Positions 7,594 to 15,970 of a stretch of DNA of 46,697 bases are shown here, one piece after another (position 1 is the stretch's first letter; every line of letters starts with the position of its first letter). The notes below the pieces were generated by a model that did no database searches, was not told the DNA's origin, and saw nothing but the letters and a program-made list of their open reading frames with translations. The stretch spans positions 1 to 46,697 of the forward strand of contig JAKOWB010000007.1 of assembly GCA_029781795.1 (NCBI GenBank), written 5' to 3'. This DNA comes from Pseudomonadota bacterium. GTDB taxonomy: Bacteria; Pseudomonadota; Alphaproteobacteria; Kiloniellales; JACOMY01. A program made the translations under genes and the position numbers.

Positions 7594-8526
7594 ATGCCCA
7601 ACCGTCCGCCACCGCTGCAGACCCTGCGCGCCTTCGAGGCGACAGCGCGCCTCTTGAGCATGGCGCTGGCGGCGGGGGAACTGAACCTGACCCCGGGCGC
7701 GGTCAGCCGTCAGATCCAGACACTGGAGGAGGATCTGGGTGTCGCCCTCTTCCGGCGCATGACACGGCGCATCGCCCTGACCGAAGAGGGCATGGCGCTG
7801 CACCAGGTGGTCAGCCGGGCCCTGGCCGAGCTCTCACGCGAGGCCGAGCGGCTGCGCTCGCGCGACGCCACACCCCGGCTGACGATCAGCACGAGCGTTT
7901 CCTTCGCCAGCAAGTGGTTCGCCCCGCGGCTGCACCGGCTGATCGCCCGGCTGCCGGATGTCGATATCCGGCTCGAGGTGAGCGACCTGAACGTCGATCT
8001 GTCCGACGGCCGGGTCGACGCCGCCCTCCGCTATGGCACCGGACGCTATCCCGGCACGGCGTCGGAGCGGATCCTCGATGAGACCATGAGCCCGGTCTGC
8101 AGCCCCGACTATCGCTCGCGCATGGGCGGGTTGACGGCCCCCGCCGAGCTCGCCCGCTGCACGCTGCTGCACGAGCAGCGGGTACTGCACGACGACAGCA
8201 CGTTGCCGAACTGGGAGCGCTGGTTCGCCGCTGCGGGAGTCGCTGGCGCTCGGGGCCGGGGTCCCACCCTGAGTCACGGCAGCCTCACGATCGAGGCGGC
8301 GCTGCGTGGCGAGGGGGTCGCGCTGGGACGGAGCGTGCTGGTGGCCGAGGACCTCGTGGCGGGGCGGCTGGTCGAACCCTTCCCGCGGGTCCGCCTGCCC
8401 GCCGGGCGTGGTTACGATCTCGTGCATCGACCGAACGAGGACAGCGATACGCGGATCGCCGCCCTGCGACGCTGGCTGAAGCAGGAAGTGGCTGCCTTCC
8501 TGAACGCGACGGGCGGCGGCCGATAG
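7594..8526 (+). CDS. LysR-family transcriptional regulator, GcvA-like
   Basis: A 310-residue regulator. The winged helix-turn-helix is at residues 5-65 (LRAFEATARLLSMALAAGEL, then TPGAVSRQIQTLEEDLGV and LFRRMTRRIALTEEG). The C-terminal effector-binding half is of the periplasmic-binding-protein type, with the TISTSVSFASKWFAPRL opening typical of the GcvA subgroup. The gene is divergent from the EamA exporter, which is its probable target. The ATG at 7594 has no strong ribosome site but gives the standard N-terminus of the family. The inducer cannot be inferred. Confidence 0.92.
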   Translation: MPNRPPPLQTLRAFEATARLLSMALAAGELNLTPGAVSRQIQTLEEDLGVALFRRMTRRIALTEEGMALHQVVSRALAELSREAERLRSRDATPRLTISTSVSFASKWFAPRLHRLIARLPDVDIRLEVSDLNVDLSDGRVDAALRYGTGRYPGTASERILDETMSPVCSPDYRSRMGGLTAPAELARCTLLHEQRVLHDDSTLPNWERWFAAAGVAGARGRGPTLSHGSLTIEAALRGEGVALGRSVLVAEDLVAGRLVEPFPRVRLPAGRGYDLVHRPNEDSDTRIAALRRWLKQEVAAFLNATGGGR

Positions 8527-8815
8527 CCCGCCGTCGCCTGCCGAAGGTGCGGCGCCAGCCGGTCGATGCCTACGGCCCGAAAGGGCAGCTTAACACCGCC
8601 GCGCTTCGCGCCCCGCAGCGCTGGTCGTGGCCGCCCGCAACTGCGTCGGACACACCGGCGGCAAGATGACGCGCGGCCCGGCGGGCCGGGACGGCGCGGT
8701 CCGGCATTCGAATGGTTGAAGCCAGCGGACTAACCCAGCATTCTGCGCCCCGGACGGCTGCCTCCGGGACAGCGGTTTCGCGTTCGGCGGGGTCAGGACT
8801 GGGGCGAAGAGCGGC

Positions 8816-10165
8816 ATGGTACAAGAGGTGCAGCCGGCGGCGGCGGGGCACAGTGGCACGGTGGCGCGGCGGCAACCGGCGCGTGGCAGCCTGCTGGTCG
8901 CCTTCGCTCTGGCGACGACGACCCTGCTCTGGTTCGCCGCGCGCTGGGACCATCTGGAGTTCCTGCTGCCGTGGCGCGGTCCCTCGCAGCTCGTCATGCT
9001 CTGGTCCGCCACGCTGGCCACGCTCGCCATCCTCGCGGTGGTGCGCGCGCAGGCGCTGGAGCCGCTGTTCGGCGGCCTCGATCGCGCCGTCCGGCTGCAC
9101 CGGCGCCTCGGCCTCGCGGCGCTTCTGCTGCTGCTGGCGCACGCGCTGCTGCTGGCGCTGGATGCCCTGCATGTCGGCACGCCGGTCGCCGACGTCCTGC
9201 TGCCTTTCCACGGCGATCCCGAGCGCGGCCTCGACATCCTGGCCTTCTGGATCCTGGTCGGGTTGGGCGCGCTGGCCTATGACAAGCGCCTGCGGCACGA
9301 GCGTTGGCTGGTCCTGCACCGCATCATCGGCCTGCTCTTCCTGCTGGGCACGCTGCACGCGGCGACGGAGCCCGGCACGATCCAGGACTTCGAGCCGCTG
9401 CGCACCTGGATCGTCATCCTGCTGCTGATCGGCGGCGGCGCCTGGCTCTACCGCGTGCTGCTGTTCCGCCGCTTCGGGCCGCTCTACCACTACCGGGTCG
9501 AGACCCTGGTGCAGCACGACGGCATGATCGACCTGGTGATGCGGCCGCGCGACCGGCGCATGATGTACGAGCCCGGCACCTTCGTGTTCATCGCCGTGCC
9601 GGGCTTCGAGGGGCAGCAGCGCGAGCTGCATCCCTTTTCCATCTCCTCCTCGCCGGTGGAGCGCGACCTGCGCGTCTCGGTGCGCCAGGTCGGCGACTTC
9701 ACCCGCCGCCTCGGCACGCTGCAGCCCGGCCAGCCGATCCAGGTCTATGGCCCCTTCGGCGGTTTCACGCCGCAGCGCTTCGCGCCCTACCGGCGCCTGG
9801 TATGGGTCGGCGCCGGCATCGGCATCACGCCCTTCCTCGGCATGCTGGCCTTCGAGCTCAGCAACCACGACTTCCGCCGCATCTGGCTCTACTACGTGGC
9901 CCGCACGCGCGCCGACGCGGTCTACGACCAGGAGATCCAGGACAGCTTCCTGAACGCCGACTCCTTCATCGACTACACGCTTTGGATCAGCAGCGAGCAG
10001 GGCCGCATCACCGCCAAGGCCATCGCCGAGGAGATCGCGCCGCTCGACGACTATGCCGTCATGCTCTGCGGCCAGCCCGCCTTCGTCGAGCAGATGGCGC
10101 GCCAGTTCCGTGCCCTCGGCCTGCCGTCCGAACGCATCATCACCGAGGAACTGCAGTTCCGCTGA
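8816..10165 (+). CDS. Ferric-reductase-like transmembrane flavocytochrome (FRE/NOX type)
   Basis: A 449-residue inner-membrane oxidoreductase. Residues about 25-215 hold six helices of the ferric-reductase transmembrane domain, with His residues in LHRRLGLAALLLLLAHALL and LHRIIGLLFLLGTLHAA that fit two stacked b hemes. Residues about 225-330 form the FAD domain, with HPFSISSSP as the flavin motif. Residues about 335-449 bind NAD(P)H (GAGIGITPFLGML; MLCGQPAFVEQM). It should pass electrons from NAD(P)H through FAD and heme to an external acceptor such as Fe(III) or oxygen. The 289-base upstream region holds GC-rich dyads and the palindrome CATTCGAATG (8705-8714) but no recognised Fur box. Physiological acceptor unknown. 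Confidence 0.88.
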   Translation: MVQEVQPAAAGHSGTVARRQPARGSLLVAFALATTTLLWFAARWDHLEFLLPWRGPSQLVMLWSATLATLAILAVVRAQALEPLFGGLDRAVRLHRRLGLAALLLLLAHALLLALDALHVGTPVADVLLPFHGDPERGLDILAFWILVGLGALAYDKRLRHERWLVLHRIIGLLFLLGTLHAATEPGTIQDFEPLRTWIVILLLIGGGAWLYRVLLFRRFGPLYHYRVETLVQHDGMIDLVMRPRDRRMMYEPGTFVFIAVPGFEGQQRELHPFSISSSPVERDLRVSVRQVGDFTRRLGTLQPGQPIQVYGPFGGFTPQRFAPYRRLVWVGAGIGITPFLGMLAFELSNHDFRRIWLYYVARTRADAVYDQEIQDSFLNADSFIDYTLWISSEQGRITAKAIAEEIAPLDDYAVMLCGQPAFVEQMARQFRALGLPSERIITEELQFR

Positions 10166-10172
10166 GCGCCCG

Positions 10173-11339
10173 TCAATGCCCCTCGGCCGGGGCCAGGACG
10201 ATGGCGCCCTCGGCCACTGGCTGGCCGCGGCGGAAGCGGTCGACGGCGAAGGGACGGATCAGCTCGTGCGCCTCGCCCCTGGCGATGGACTCGGCCATCA
10301 GCTCGGTGGTGCCGGCGGCGCCGGCGATGCCGTAGGACCAGCCGGTGGTGACCCAGAGGTTCTCCAGGTCGGGATGCAGGCCGAGCAGCGGCCCCCAGTC
10401 CGGCGTCGCCAGCAGCATGCCGGCCCAGTGGCGCAGGATGCGCAGCCGGGCGAAGGCCGGGAACATCTCGGCATAGACCCGCGCGGTGGCGCCCAGCACC
10501 GGCAGGTCGGTGGCCAGCGTCTCCTGCGGCGTCTCCGCCACCTCGGCGCCGCCGACGATCTCGCCGCGCGCCGTCTGGTGCAGGTAGCAGAGGCGGTCGG
10601 GCAGGGCGATGGCGGGGCGCAGGATGGGCCGCACCGGCTCCAGCGCCATGGCCTCGATGCGTTGCGGATAGGCCGGCAGCTCCAGCCCGGCCAGGGCCGC
10701 GACGCGCGGGCTCTGCGCGCCGGCCGCCAGCAGCAGGATCTCCGCCGCGATGCGCTCGCCGCCGGCGACGACGGCGGTGGCGCGGCGGCTGTCCTGCTCG
10801 ATGGCGGTGACGGGCTTGCCGTACTCGACCCGCACGCCGAGCCGTTGCGCCGCTTTCAGGAAGCCCTTCATCGCCGCGTGGTGCGGCGCCGTGCCGCCGT
10901 CGGCGAGGTTCACCACCGAGCGCACCGTACGCGTGTCGAGCGCCGGGGCCAGTCGCTTCACGTCGGCCAGTTCGAGGATCTCGGACCTGAGGCCGCAGTC
11001 GCGGTGCAGCGGCACCGCGGCCTCGATCAGGCGCTGCGTCTTCTCGCTCTGCGACACGATCAGGTAGCCGCGGCGCGTGTACATCACGTTCTCGCCCAGC
11101 AGGCGCGAGAGCTCGATCCAGCGGCGGTTGGAGAAGGCGAAGAGGCGGGTCCAGGCCTCGGAGGAGAAGCCGCCGCGCACCAGCGTGCCGTTGCGGCCCG
11201 AGGCGCCGGACTGGAAGTAGCCGGCGTCGAGCACACGGACGTTCGTGAAGCCGAGGCGCGCCAGGTGGAAGGCCGTGCCGAGGCCGTGGATGCCGCCGCC
11301 GATCACCACGACGGGGCGCTGGCGCTCCGCCGGGCTCAC
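10173..11339 (-). CDS. FAD-dependent oxidoreductase, DAO family (HcnC / opine-oxidase B / hydroxyproline-dehydrogenase beta-like)
   Basis: A 388-residue flavoenzyme that oxidises a secondary or primary amine. The N-terminal dinucleotide fold VVVIGGGIHGLGTAFHLARLG binds FAD. GASGRNGTLVRGGFS follows as in glycine and sarcosine oxidases, and the C-terminus has the family GWSYGIAGAAGTTELMAE block. The start is GTG at 11339, whose GTGA overlaps the upstream subunit's TGA (11336-11338), so translation is coupled. The pair resembles HcnB-HcnC, octopine/nopaline oxidase and D-hydroxyproline dehydrogenase complexes. The substrate within that group is open. Confidence 0.85.
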   Translation of the reverse strand: MSPAERQRPVVVIGGGIHGLGTAFHLARLGFTNVRVLDAGYFQSGASGRNGTLVRGGFSSEAWTRLFAFSNRRWIELSRLLGENVMYTRRGYLIVSQSEKTQRLIEAAVPLHRDCGLRSEILELADVKRLAPALDTRTVRSVVNLADGGTAPHHAAMKGFLKAAQRLGVRVEYGKPVTAIEQDSRRATAVVAGGERIAAEILLLAAGAQSPRVAALAGLELPAYPQRIEAMALEPVRPILRPAIALPDRLCYLHQTARGEIVGGAEVAETPQETLATDLPVLGATARVYAEMFPAFARLRILRHWAGMLLATPDWGPLLGLHPDLENLWVTTGWSYGIAGAAGTTELMAESIARGEAHELIRPFAVDRFRRGQPVAEGAIVLAPAEGH

Positions 11340-12730
11340 TGCTGCGGCTCCACCAGGTCGGCGAGGCCGGCGGCCTGCGCCACGGTCAGGGCCGCGCGTG
11401 GCCCGCGCCGCGAGGGTCGGTCCGTTCCCTCGTAGCCAGCCTTGGCCAGCAGCGCGCCGAGCAGGCTCCAGCAGGGCTGGCCCTGGCAGGGCCCCATGCC
11501 GCAGCCGGTCTGGCGCTTCAGCTCCTCGACATGGGTCATGCCGCCGGCCGCGAGGTCGAGGATCTCCGCCGCCTGCACGTCCATGCAGGGGCAGACCGAG
11601 GCGGAGCGCAGGGCCGCCAGGTCGCCGACCGGCGGGGCCTCGTCGGCCGCGGCGGCGGCGCCGACGCGCCGCACGCCGGGCGGCAGCGTCCCGCCCAGCA
11701 GGCGGATGATGCCGTCGCCGGCGGCCTGGAAGGCCAGGGAGCCCTCGCCGATCCAGGGCCCGGCGTGCACCAGCGTGTCGCAGGCGACGCGGCGGTCGAG
11801 TTCGGCGGCGGTCACGCGCGAGCGCCCGGCGATGCGGCGCAGCGCGGCGGCCGGCGCGGTGGCGACGACCTGGGCTTTCAGTTCGCCGAGGCGCGCCGCC
11901 AGCTCGGCCTCGGCGCCCGTGCCGATCACCACGACACGACCCAGGTCGCAGCCACACTCGGCCAGGTGCAGCGCGGTGCGCGCCTCCAGCACGCCCGGCA
12001 GGTCGTTCCCCGCTACCAGCGGCGGGCAGGAACGGCGGCCGGTCGCCAGTACCAGTTCGGCGGCCTCGATGACCACGGCGCCCTGCGCCGCGTCGAAGGG
12101 CGCGGCGGCGAGCAGGCGCCCGCCGCGATAGGCGCCGAAGGCCTCGTGCGCCGGCAGCAGCGTGGCGCCGGCCGGCGCGCCCTTGAGCTCGCCGCGGCTC
12201 ACCAGCACGACGCGCTTGCCGGCGCGGAGCAGTGTCTCGGCCTCGGCGCGGCCGGCGGGCCCCCCGCCGACCACCACGGCATCGGCCGCCAGGCGCCGGC
12301 CCGGCACCACGGTGATCTCAGGCGCGGCGGGCGAGAGCCTGCCCTCGCCGGCCAGGAAGCTCAACAGCCGCTCCCAGCGCTCGAAGCGGCGCGTGCCGCT
12401 GGGCAGCAGGCGCGGATGCTCGAAGCCGCCGCGCACGCGGCGCGCCGGCAGCAGGCGGAAGAGCCGCAGCAGGTCGAAGCGCGGCCCCGGCCAGGTGTTC
12501 TGTTTCCAGGCGCGGAGGCCGGGGCGCAGCGCCGTTCGGTCGAGCCGCGCGTTGGGCAGGCCCTCGACCTCGGCCAGGGTGCCCTGCACGAAGCTGCCGG
12601 AGTATCCCAGCGGGCGGTGACGCTTGCGGCTGCTGCCCGGGGCGCGGATGCCGTTGCGCCAGAGCGCGACGGCCAGGCTATCGCCCTCCCGCCCCTCGAG
12701 GCGCCGGCCATTCCACCAGAACTCGACCAT
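11336..12730 (-). CDS. FAD/NAD-binding oxidoreductase with BFD-like [2Fe-2S] domain (HcnAB / OoxA-like subunit)
   Basis: A 464-residue subunit. Residues 1-90 resemble the Fer2_4-type N-terminal domain of sarcosine oxidase alpha, but without the cysteines of a [2Fe-2S] ferredoxin. Residues from 149 form a dinucleotide fold (ADAVVVGGGPAGRAEAETLL), with a second Rossmann motif RVVVIGTGAEAELAARLG. The C-terminal region carries the BFD-like cluster site, VCPCMDV and later GCGMGPCQGQPC, which can bind [2Fe-2S]. In related complexes the HcnA-like part is a separate subunit; here it is fused to the HcnB-like part. It should take electrons from the DAO subunit encoded next. The likely substrate is an opine, glycine-like amine or hydroxyproline. 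Confidence 0.85.
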   Translation of the reverse strand: MVEFWWNGRRLEGREGDSLAVALWRNGIRAPGSSRKRHRPLGYSGSFVQGTLAEVEGLPNARLDRTALRPGLRAWKQNTWPGPRFDLLRLFRLLPARRVRGGFEHPRLLPSGTRRFERWERLLSFLAGEGRLSPAAPEITVVPGRRLAADAVVVGGGPAGRAEAETLLRAGKRVVLVSRGELKGAPAGATLLPAHEAFGAYRGGRLLAAAPFDAAQGAVVIEAAELVLATGRRSCPPLVAGNDLPGVLEARTALHLAECGCDLGRVVVIGTGAEAELAARLGELKAQVVATAPAAALRRIAGRSRVTAAELDRRVACDTLVHAGPWIGEGSLAFQAAGDGIIRLLGGTLPPGVRRVGAAAAADEAPPVGDLAALRSASVCPCMDVQAAEILDLAAGGMTHVEELKRQTGCGMGPCQGQPCWSLLGALLAKAGYEGTDRPSRRGPRAALTVAQAAGLADLVEPQQ

Positions 12731-12860
12731 GCGCCGCCGGCTCCCGCTCGTCCCACCGCCGCGATGCTAGAGAGCGGCGACGGCGCCAACAATGGGCGGC
12801 GGGCTTGCCTCGGGGCCGGTGCCGCGTGACCCTGCCATTCGCGGCGAGCAGGAGTCTGGC

Positions 12861-13742
12861 ATGAAGCGGGTGCGCGCTGGTGTCCTCGATGTGGCCTACC
12901 TGGAAAGCGGTCCGGCCGAGGGGCCGCCGGTGATCCTGCTGCATGGCTTCCCCTACGATGTGCGCGCGTACGACGCCGTAGCCGCGCGCCTGGCTGCTGC
13001 CGGGCGCCGCTGCATCGTGCCCTACCTGCGCGGCTACGGGCCGACGCGCTTCCTCGACGCGGCGACTCCGCGCTCGGGCGAGCAGGCGGTGCTGGGCGCC
13101 GACCTGCTGGCGCTGATGGACGCGCTTTCGATCCGGCGCGCGGTGCTGGGCGGCTACGACTGGGGCGGGCGCGCCGCCTGCATCGTCGCCGCGCTCTGGC
13201 CGGCGCGCGTGGCCGGGCTGGTGAGCTGCGGCGCCGGCTACAACATCCAGGACATCGCCCGCGCCGGGCAGCCGCTGCCGCCGGAGCAGGAACATCGCTT
13301 CTGGTACCAGTACTATTTCCACTCCGAGCGCGGGCGCGCCGGCCTTGCCGCCAACCGGCGCGCGTTCTGCGAACTGCTCTGGCGCCTCTGGTCGCCGACC
13401 TGGCGCTTCGATGCCGCGACCTTCGCGGCGACCGCGGCCTCGTTCGACAATCCCGACTTCGTCGAGGTCGTGATCCACTCCTACCGGCACCGCTTCGGCG
13501 GCATCCCGGGCGATCCGGCCGTAGCCGGGATCGAGGAACGCCTGGCGCGGCAGCCGGCGATCGGCGTGCCCAGCATCGTGCTGCAGGGGCGCGACGACGG
13601 CGTCGACCCGCCAGGCACATCTGACGAGGACGCGCCGCACTTCACCGGACCCTACGCGCGCGAGATCCTGCCCGGCATCGGCCACAACCTGCCGCAGGAG
13701 GCGCCGGGGGCCTTCGCCGCGGCGGTGCTGCGCCTCGGCTAG
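12861..13742 (+). CDS. Alpha/beta hydrolase with Asp nucleophile (epoxide hydrolase/dehalogenase-like)
   Basis: A 293-residue alpha/beta hydrolase. The oxyanion motif is HGFP (28-31), and the nucleophile elbow is GGYDWGG with Asp100 in place of serine, as in epoxide hydrolases and haloalkane dehalogenases. The catalytic His is in GIGHNLPQEAP (about 275). A helical cap with many aromatic residues (FWYQYYFHS) covers the site. The ATG at 12861 follows AGGAG; the longer frame to 12792 has no such site. It is divergent from the amine dehydrogenase operon by 130 bases. Its TAG shares a CTAG with the stop of the next, convergent gene. Substrate unknown. Confidence 0.85.
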   Translation: MKRVRAGVLDVAYLESGPAEGPPVILLHGFPYDVRAYDAVAARLAAAGRRCIVPYLRGYGPTRFLDAATPRSGEQAVLGADLLALMDALSIRRAVLGGYDWGGRAACIVAALWPARVAGLVSCGAGYNIQDIARAGQPLPPEQEHRFWYQYYFHSERGRAGLAANRRAFCELLWRLWSPTWRFDAATFAATAASFDNPDFVEVVIHSYRHRFGGIPGDPAVAGIEERLARQPAIGVPSIVLQGRDDGVDPPGTSDEDAPHFTGPYAREILPGIGHNLPQEAPGAFAAAVLRLG

Positions 13743-14425
13743 GCGGTCTTCCAGGAAGCCGGGTCGGGCAGCAGGTACTCCAGGCCAGAGCTGTCGGTCA
13801 CCGTGGCGACGATATCGCAGGCGATCGAGATGCGTGTGCTGCCCGAGGGGTTCTGCGGAATCTCGTGCAGCACGTTCGAGGGGAAGATCAGCACGTCATC
13901 CTGCTGCGGCTCCAGGTTGACCTTCTGCGTGTTGAAGGGCGTCGGTTCGCGCACCAGGCCGGAACCGGCGACCGCCGGATGGAAGAGGTTGGGCGCGAAC
14001 TGATTCGGCGGCGTCTTGTTGAGGAAGGAGATGCCGCTCGAGTCCGCCGGCTTCAGCAGGTAGTAGACCAGGCTGAGGTGCGACTGCATGTGGCTGTGCG
14101 CCTGCGTCGAATCGCCCTGGCGCGACATGGTCCCCCAGGAGCGGGTGAAGTGCAGCTTCAGCCGGCTGGCGTCGATGCTGAGGACCTGCAGGTAGTCCTG
14201 CAGCGGCTGGGTGAAGCGGGCGAAGAGGCGCGCGAAACGCGGGTCGTTGTGCAGCAGGCCATAGCCGTTGAGGTCGCCGGTCCACATGATGCCGGGCTTC
14301 TTCTGCGCGATGCGCGTCTGCGACATCTCCATGATGGCCTGGACCATCTGCTGCCGCTCGTCCGGCTCTGGCGTGACGCTGGACTGGAAGACGGTGAGCG
14401 GGAAGAGGTGCAGCAGCTTCGGCAT
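13739..14425 (-). CDS. Putative 2OG-Fe(II) oxygenase, TIGR02466-like
   Basis: A 228-residue protein of the PF13759/TIGR02466 type: a double-stranded beta-helix dioxygenase core. Iron-binding candidates are the His residues in QAHSHMQSHLSLVYYL (about 110-116) and the distal His187 in FPSNVLHEIPQN, followed by Arg198 in STRISI, the usual 2-oxoglutarate anchor. The C-terminus after 200 completes the barrel. The ATG at 14425 has GGGGGA upstream at suitable distance; the much longer frame starting near 15463 is a shadow of the reductase gene. Related genes are common in Proteobacteria and cyanophages; a substrate has not been assigned to the family. Confidence 0.8.
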   Translation of the reverse strand: MPKLLHLFPLTVFQSSVTPEPDERQQMVQAIMEMSQTRIAQKKPGIMWTGDLNGYGLLHNDPRFARLFARFTQPLQDYLQVLSIDASRLKLHFTRSWGTMSRQGDSTQAHSHMQSHLSLVYYLLKPADSSGISFLNKTPPNQFAPNLFHPAVAGSGLVREPTPFNTQKVNLEPQQDDVLIFPSNVLHEIPQNPSGSTRISIACDIVATVTDSSGLEYLLPDPASWKTA

Positions 14426-14590
14426 GGTCGGGTCCCCCTGAGGCGGCGGCGATGGTGCCCCAGGGCCTGCGCCGGGCGCAATGCGCGGGTGCGCCGCGCC
14501 CGAAGCCCTTGCGGCCGAGGCCGGCGCGGCTGCTAGAGTCCCGGCCCACGGCCCGCAACAGAGGCCCGCACCAGAGGGAGGACAGGGTCC

Positions 14591-15778
14591 CTGTCGTTCG
14601 CACGTATCCTGATCGTCGGCGGCTCGGCCGCCGGCAGCTTCGCCGCCGAGGGGCTGCGCCGGCACGGTTTCACCGGCGAGATCGTCATCGTCGGCGACGA
14701 GCCGGCCTATGACCGCCCGCCCCTGTCGAAGCAGTTCCTGGCCGGCGACTGGGACCGCGCGCGCATTGCCCTGGTGCCGCCGGACCGCGAGGCGGCCATC
14801 GGGGCGCTGCGCCGACAGGGCCGGGGCGCGGGCCTGGACCTGTCGCGGCGCACCGTGACGCTGTCGGACGGCGCCGACCTGGAATGGGACCAGCTGATCA
14901 TCGCCACCGGTGTGCGGCCCCGGCGGCTGGCCGGTGGCGAGGCGAAGGGCGTGCACCATCTGCGCAGCGACCGCGACGCGCTGGCGCTGGCCGCGGACAT
15001 CCGCCGCCACGGCCGCCTGGTGATCGTCGGCGGCGGCTTCATCGGGCTGGAGGTCGCGGCCACCGCGCGCAAGCTGGGCGCCGGCGTGACGGTGCTGGAG
15101 CCGCAGGCCGATCCCATGATCGGCCGCCTGGGGCCCGAGGTGGCGGCGAAGCTGCTGGCGCGGCACCGGGCCGAGGGCGTCGACCTGCGCCTCGGCTGCG
15201 CCGTGCGGGCGCTGGAGACCAGGGCCGATGGCCGAACGCTGGAGAGCGTGCAGCTGGCCGAAGGCGGCGCCATCGAGACCCCGGCCCTGCTGGTCGCCAT
15301 CGGCTGCACGCCGAACGTCGAGTGGCTGCAGGGCAGCGGCCTCGCGCTCGACAACGGCGTGGTCTGCGACGCCTTCTGCCGCGCCGCCGAGGGCGTCTGG
15401 GCGGCCGGCGACGTGGCGCGCTGGCAGCACCTGGGCCTCGGCCGCTCGCTGCGCATCGAGCACCGCACCAACGCGGCCGAACAGGCCGAGGCGGTGGCCC
15501 GCAACGTCCTGGGCGCCGGCGTGGCCTATACGCCGGTCCCCTTCTTCTGGACCGACCAGTACGACGTGAAGATCCAGCTCGCCGGCGTCTGTCCGCCGGA
15601 GGCCGAGCGGCGGATCGAGTTCGGCGACCTCGACGGGCGGTCCTTCGTGCAGACCTGGCGGGTCGAGGGCCGGCTGGTCGGCGTCATCGCCTGGAACGCC
15701 GCGAAGGCCTTGACCGGCTTCCGGCGCGAGTTGACCTTTGACCGGCCTGTCGCGGCGGCTGGGGGAAGCCAGAGATGA
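14591..15778 (+). CDS. NAD(P)H-ferredoxin reductase, FAD-dependent (pyridine nucleotide-disulfide oxidoreductase fold); apparent CTG start
   Basis: About 395 residues, transferring electrons from NAD(P)H via FAD to the ferredoxin encoded next. The FAD motif RILIVGGSAAGSFAAEGLRR starts within the first ten residues, then YDRPPLSKQFLAG, which is typical of rubredoxin, putidaredoxin and BphA4-type reductases. The NAD motif LVIVGGGFIGLEVAATA and the late GVWAAGDVARW FAD motif are present, and the length fits. No ATG, GTG or TTG lies in frame between the upstream stop (14534) and the FAD fold; the first ordinary start, GTG 14774, would delete that fold. CTG 14591, nine bases after GGGAGG, is taken as the start by inference. 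The ferredoxin gene overlaps by ATGA. Confidence 0.85.
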   Translation: MSFARILIVGGSAAGSFAAEGLRRHGFTGEIVIVGDEPAYDRPPLSKQFLAGDWDRARIALVPPDREAAIGALRRQGRGAGLDLSRRTVTLSDGADLEWDQLIIATGVRPRRLAGGEAKGVHHLRSDRDALALAADIRRHGRLVIVGGGFIGLEVAATARKLGAGVTVLEPQADPMIGRLGPEVAAKLLARHRAEGVDLRLGCAVRALETRADGRTLESVQLAEGGAIETPALLVAIGCTPNVEWLQGSGLALDNGVVCDAFCRAAEGVWAAGDVARWQHLGLGRSLRIEHRTNAAEQAEAVARNVLGAGVAYTPVPFFWTDQYDVKIQLAGVCPPEAERRIEFGDLDGRSFVQTWRVEGRLVGVIAWNAAKALTGFRRELTFDRPVAAAGGSQR

Positions 15779-15969
15779 AGATCTATGTCGACACGGACAG
15801 CTGCATCTGCAGCGGCGCCTGCGTCCTGGAGGCGCCGGAACTCTTCGACCAGGACGACGACGGCCTGGTGAAGCTGCTGCAGCCGGAGCCGCCGGCCCAA
15901 CTCTACGACGCGGCGCGACGCGCCCTGTCGGCCTGTCCGGCGGCGGTGATCCAGATCGTCGAGGACTAG
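15775..15969 (+). CDS. Small single-cluster ferredoxin, probably [3Fe-4S] type
   Basis: A 64-residue acidic ferredoxin, the electron acceptor of the preceding reductase. Cluster ligands are Cys10, Cys16 and the late Cys of SACPAAVI, spaced as in the [3Fe-4S] ferredoxins that serve cytochromes P450. Position 13, where [4Fe-4S] proteins carry a fourth cysteine, is serine. An extra Cys12 next to Cys10 (SCICSGAC) is unusual and could act as a ligand. The tail of EAPELFDQDDDGLVKLL is typical. ATGA overlap with the reductase ensures joint production. No P450 or other terminal oxygenase is adjacent, so the partner enzyme is encoded elsewhere. Confidence 0.88.
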   Translation: MKIYVDTDSCICSGACVLEAPELFDQDDDGLVKLLQPEPPAQLYDAARRALSACPAAVIQIVED

Positions 15970-15970
15970 G

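Noticed and set aside
8705-8714. CATTCGAATG as a Fur box for the flavocytochrome
   Set aside because: It is a perfect palindrome but too short and unlike the Fur or Irr/RirA consensus.
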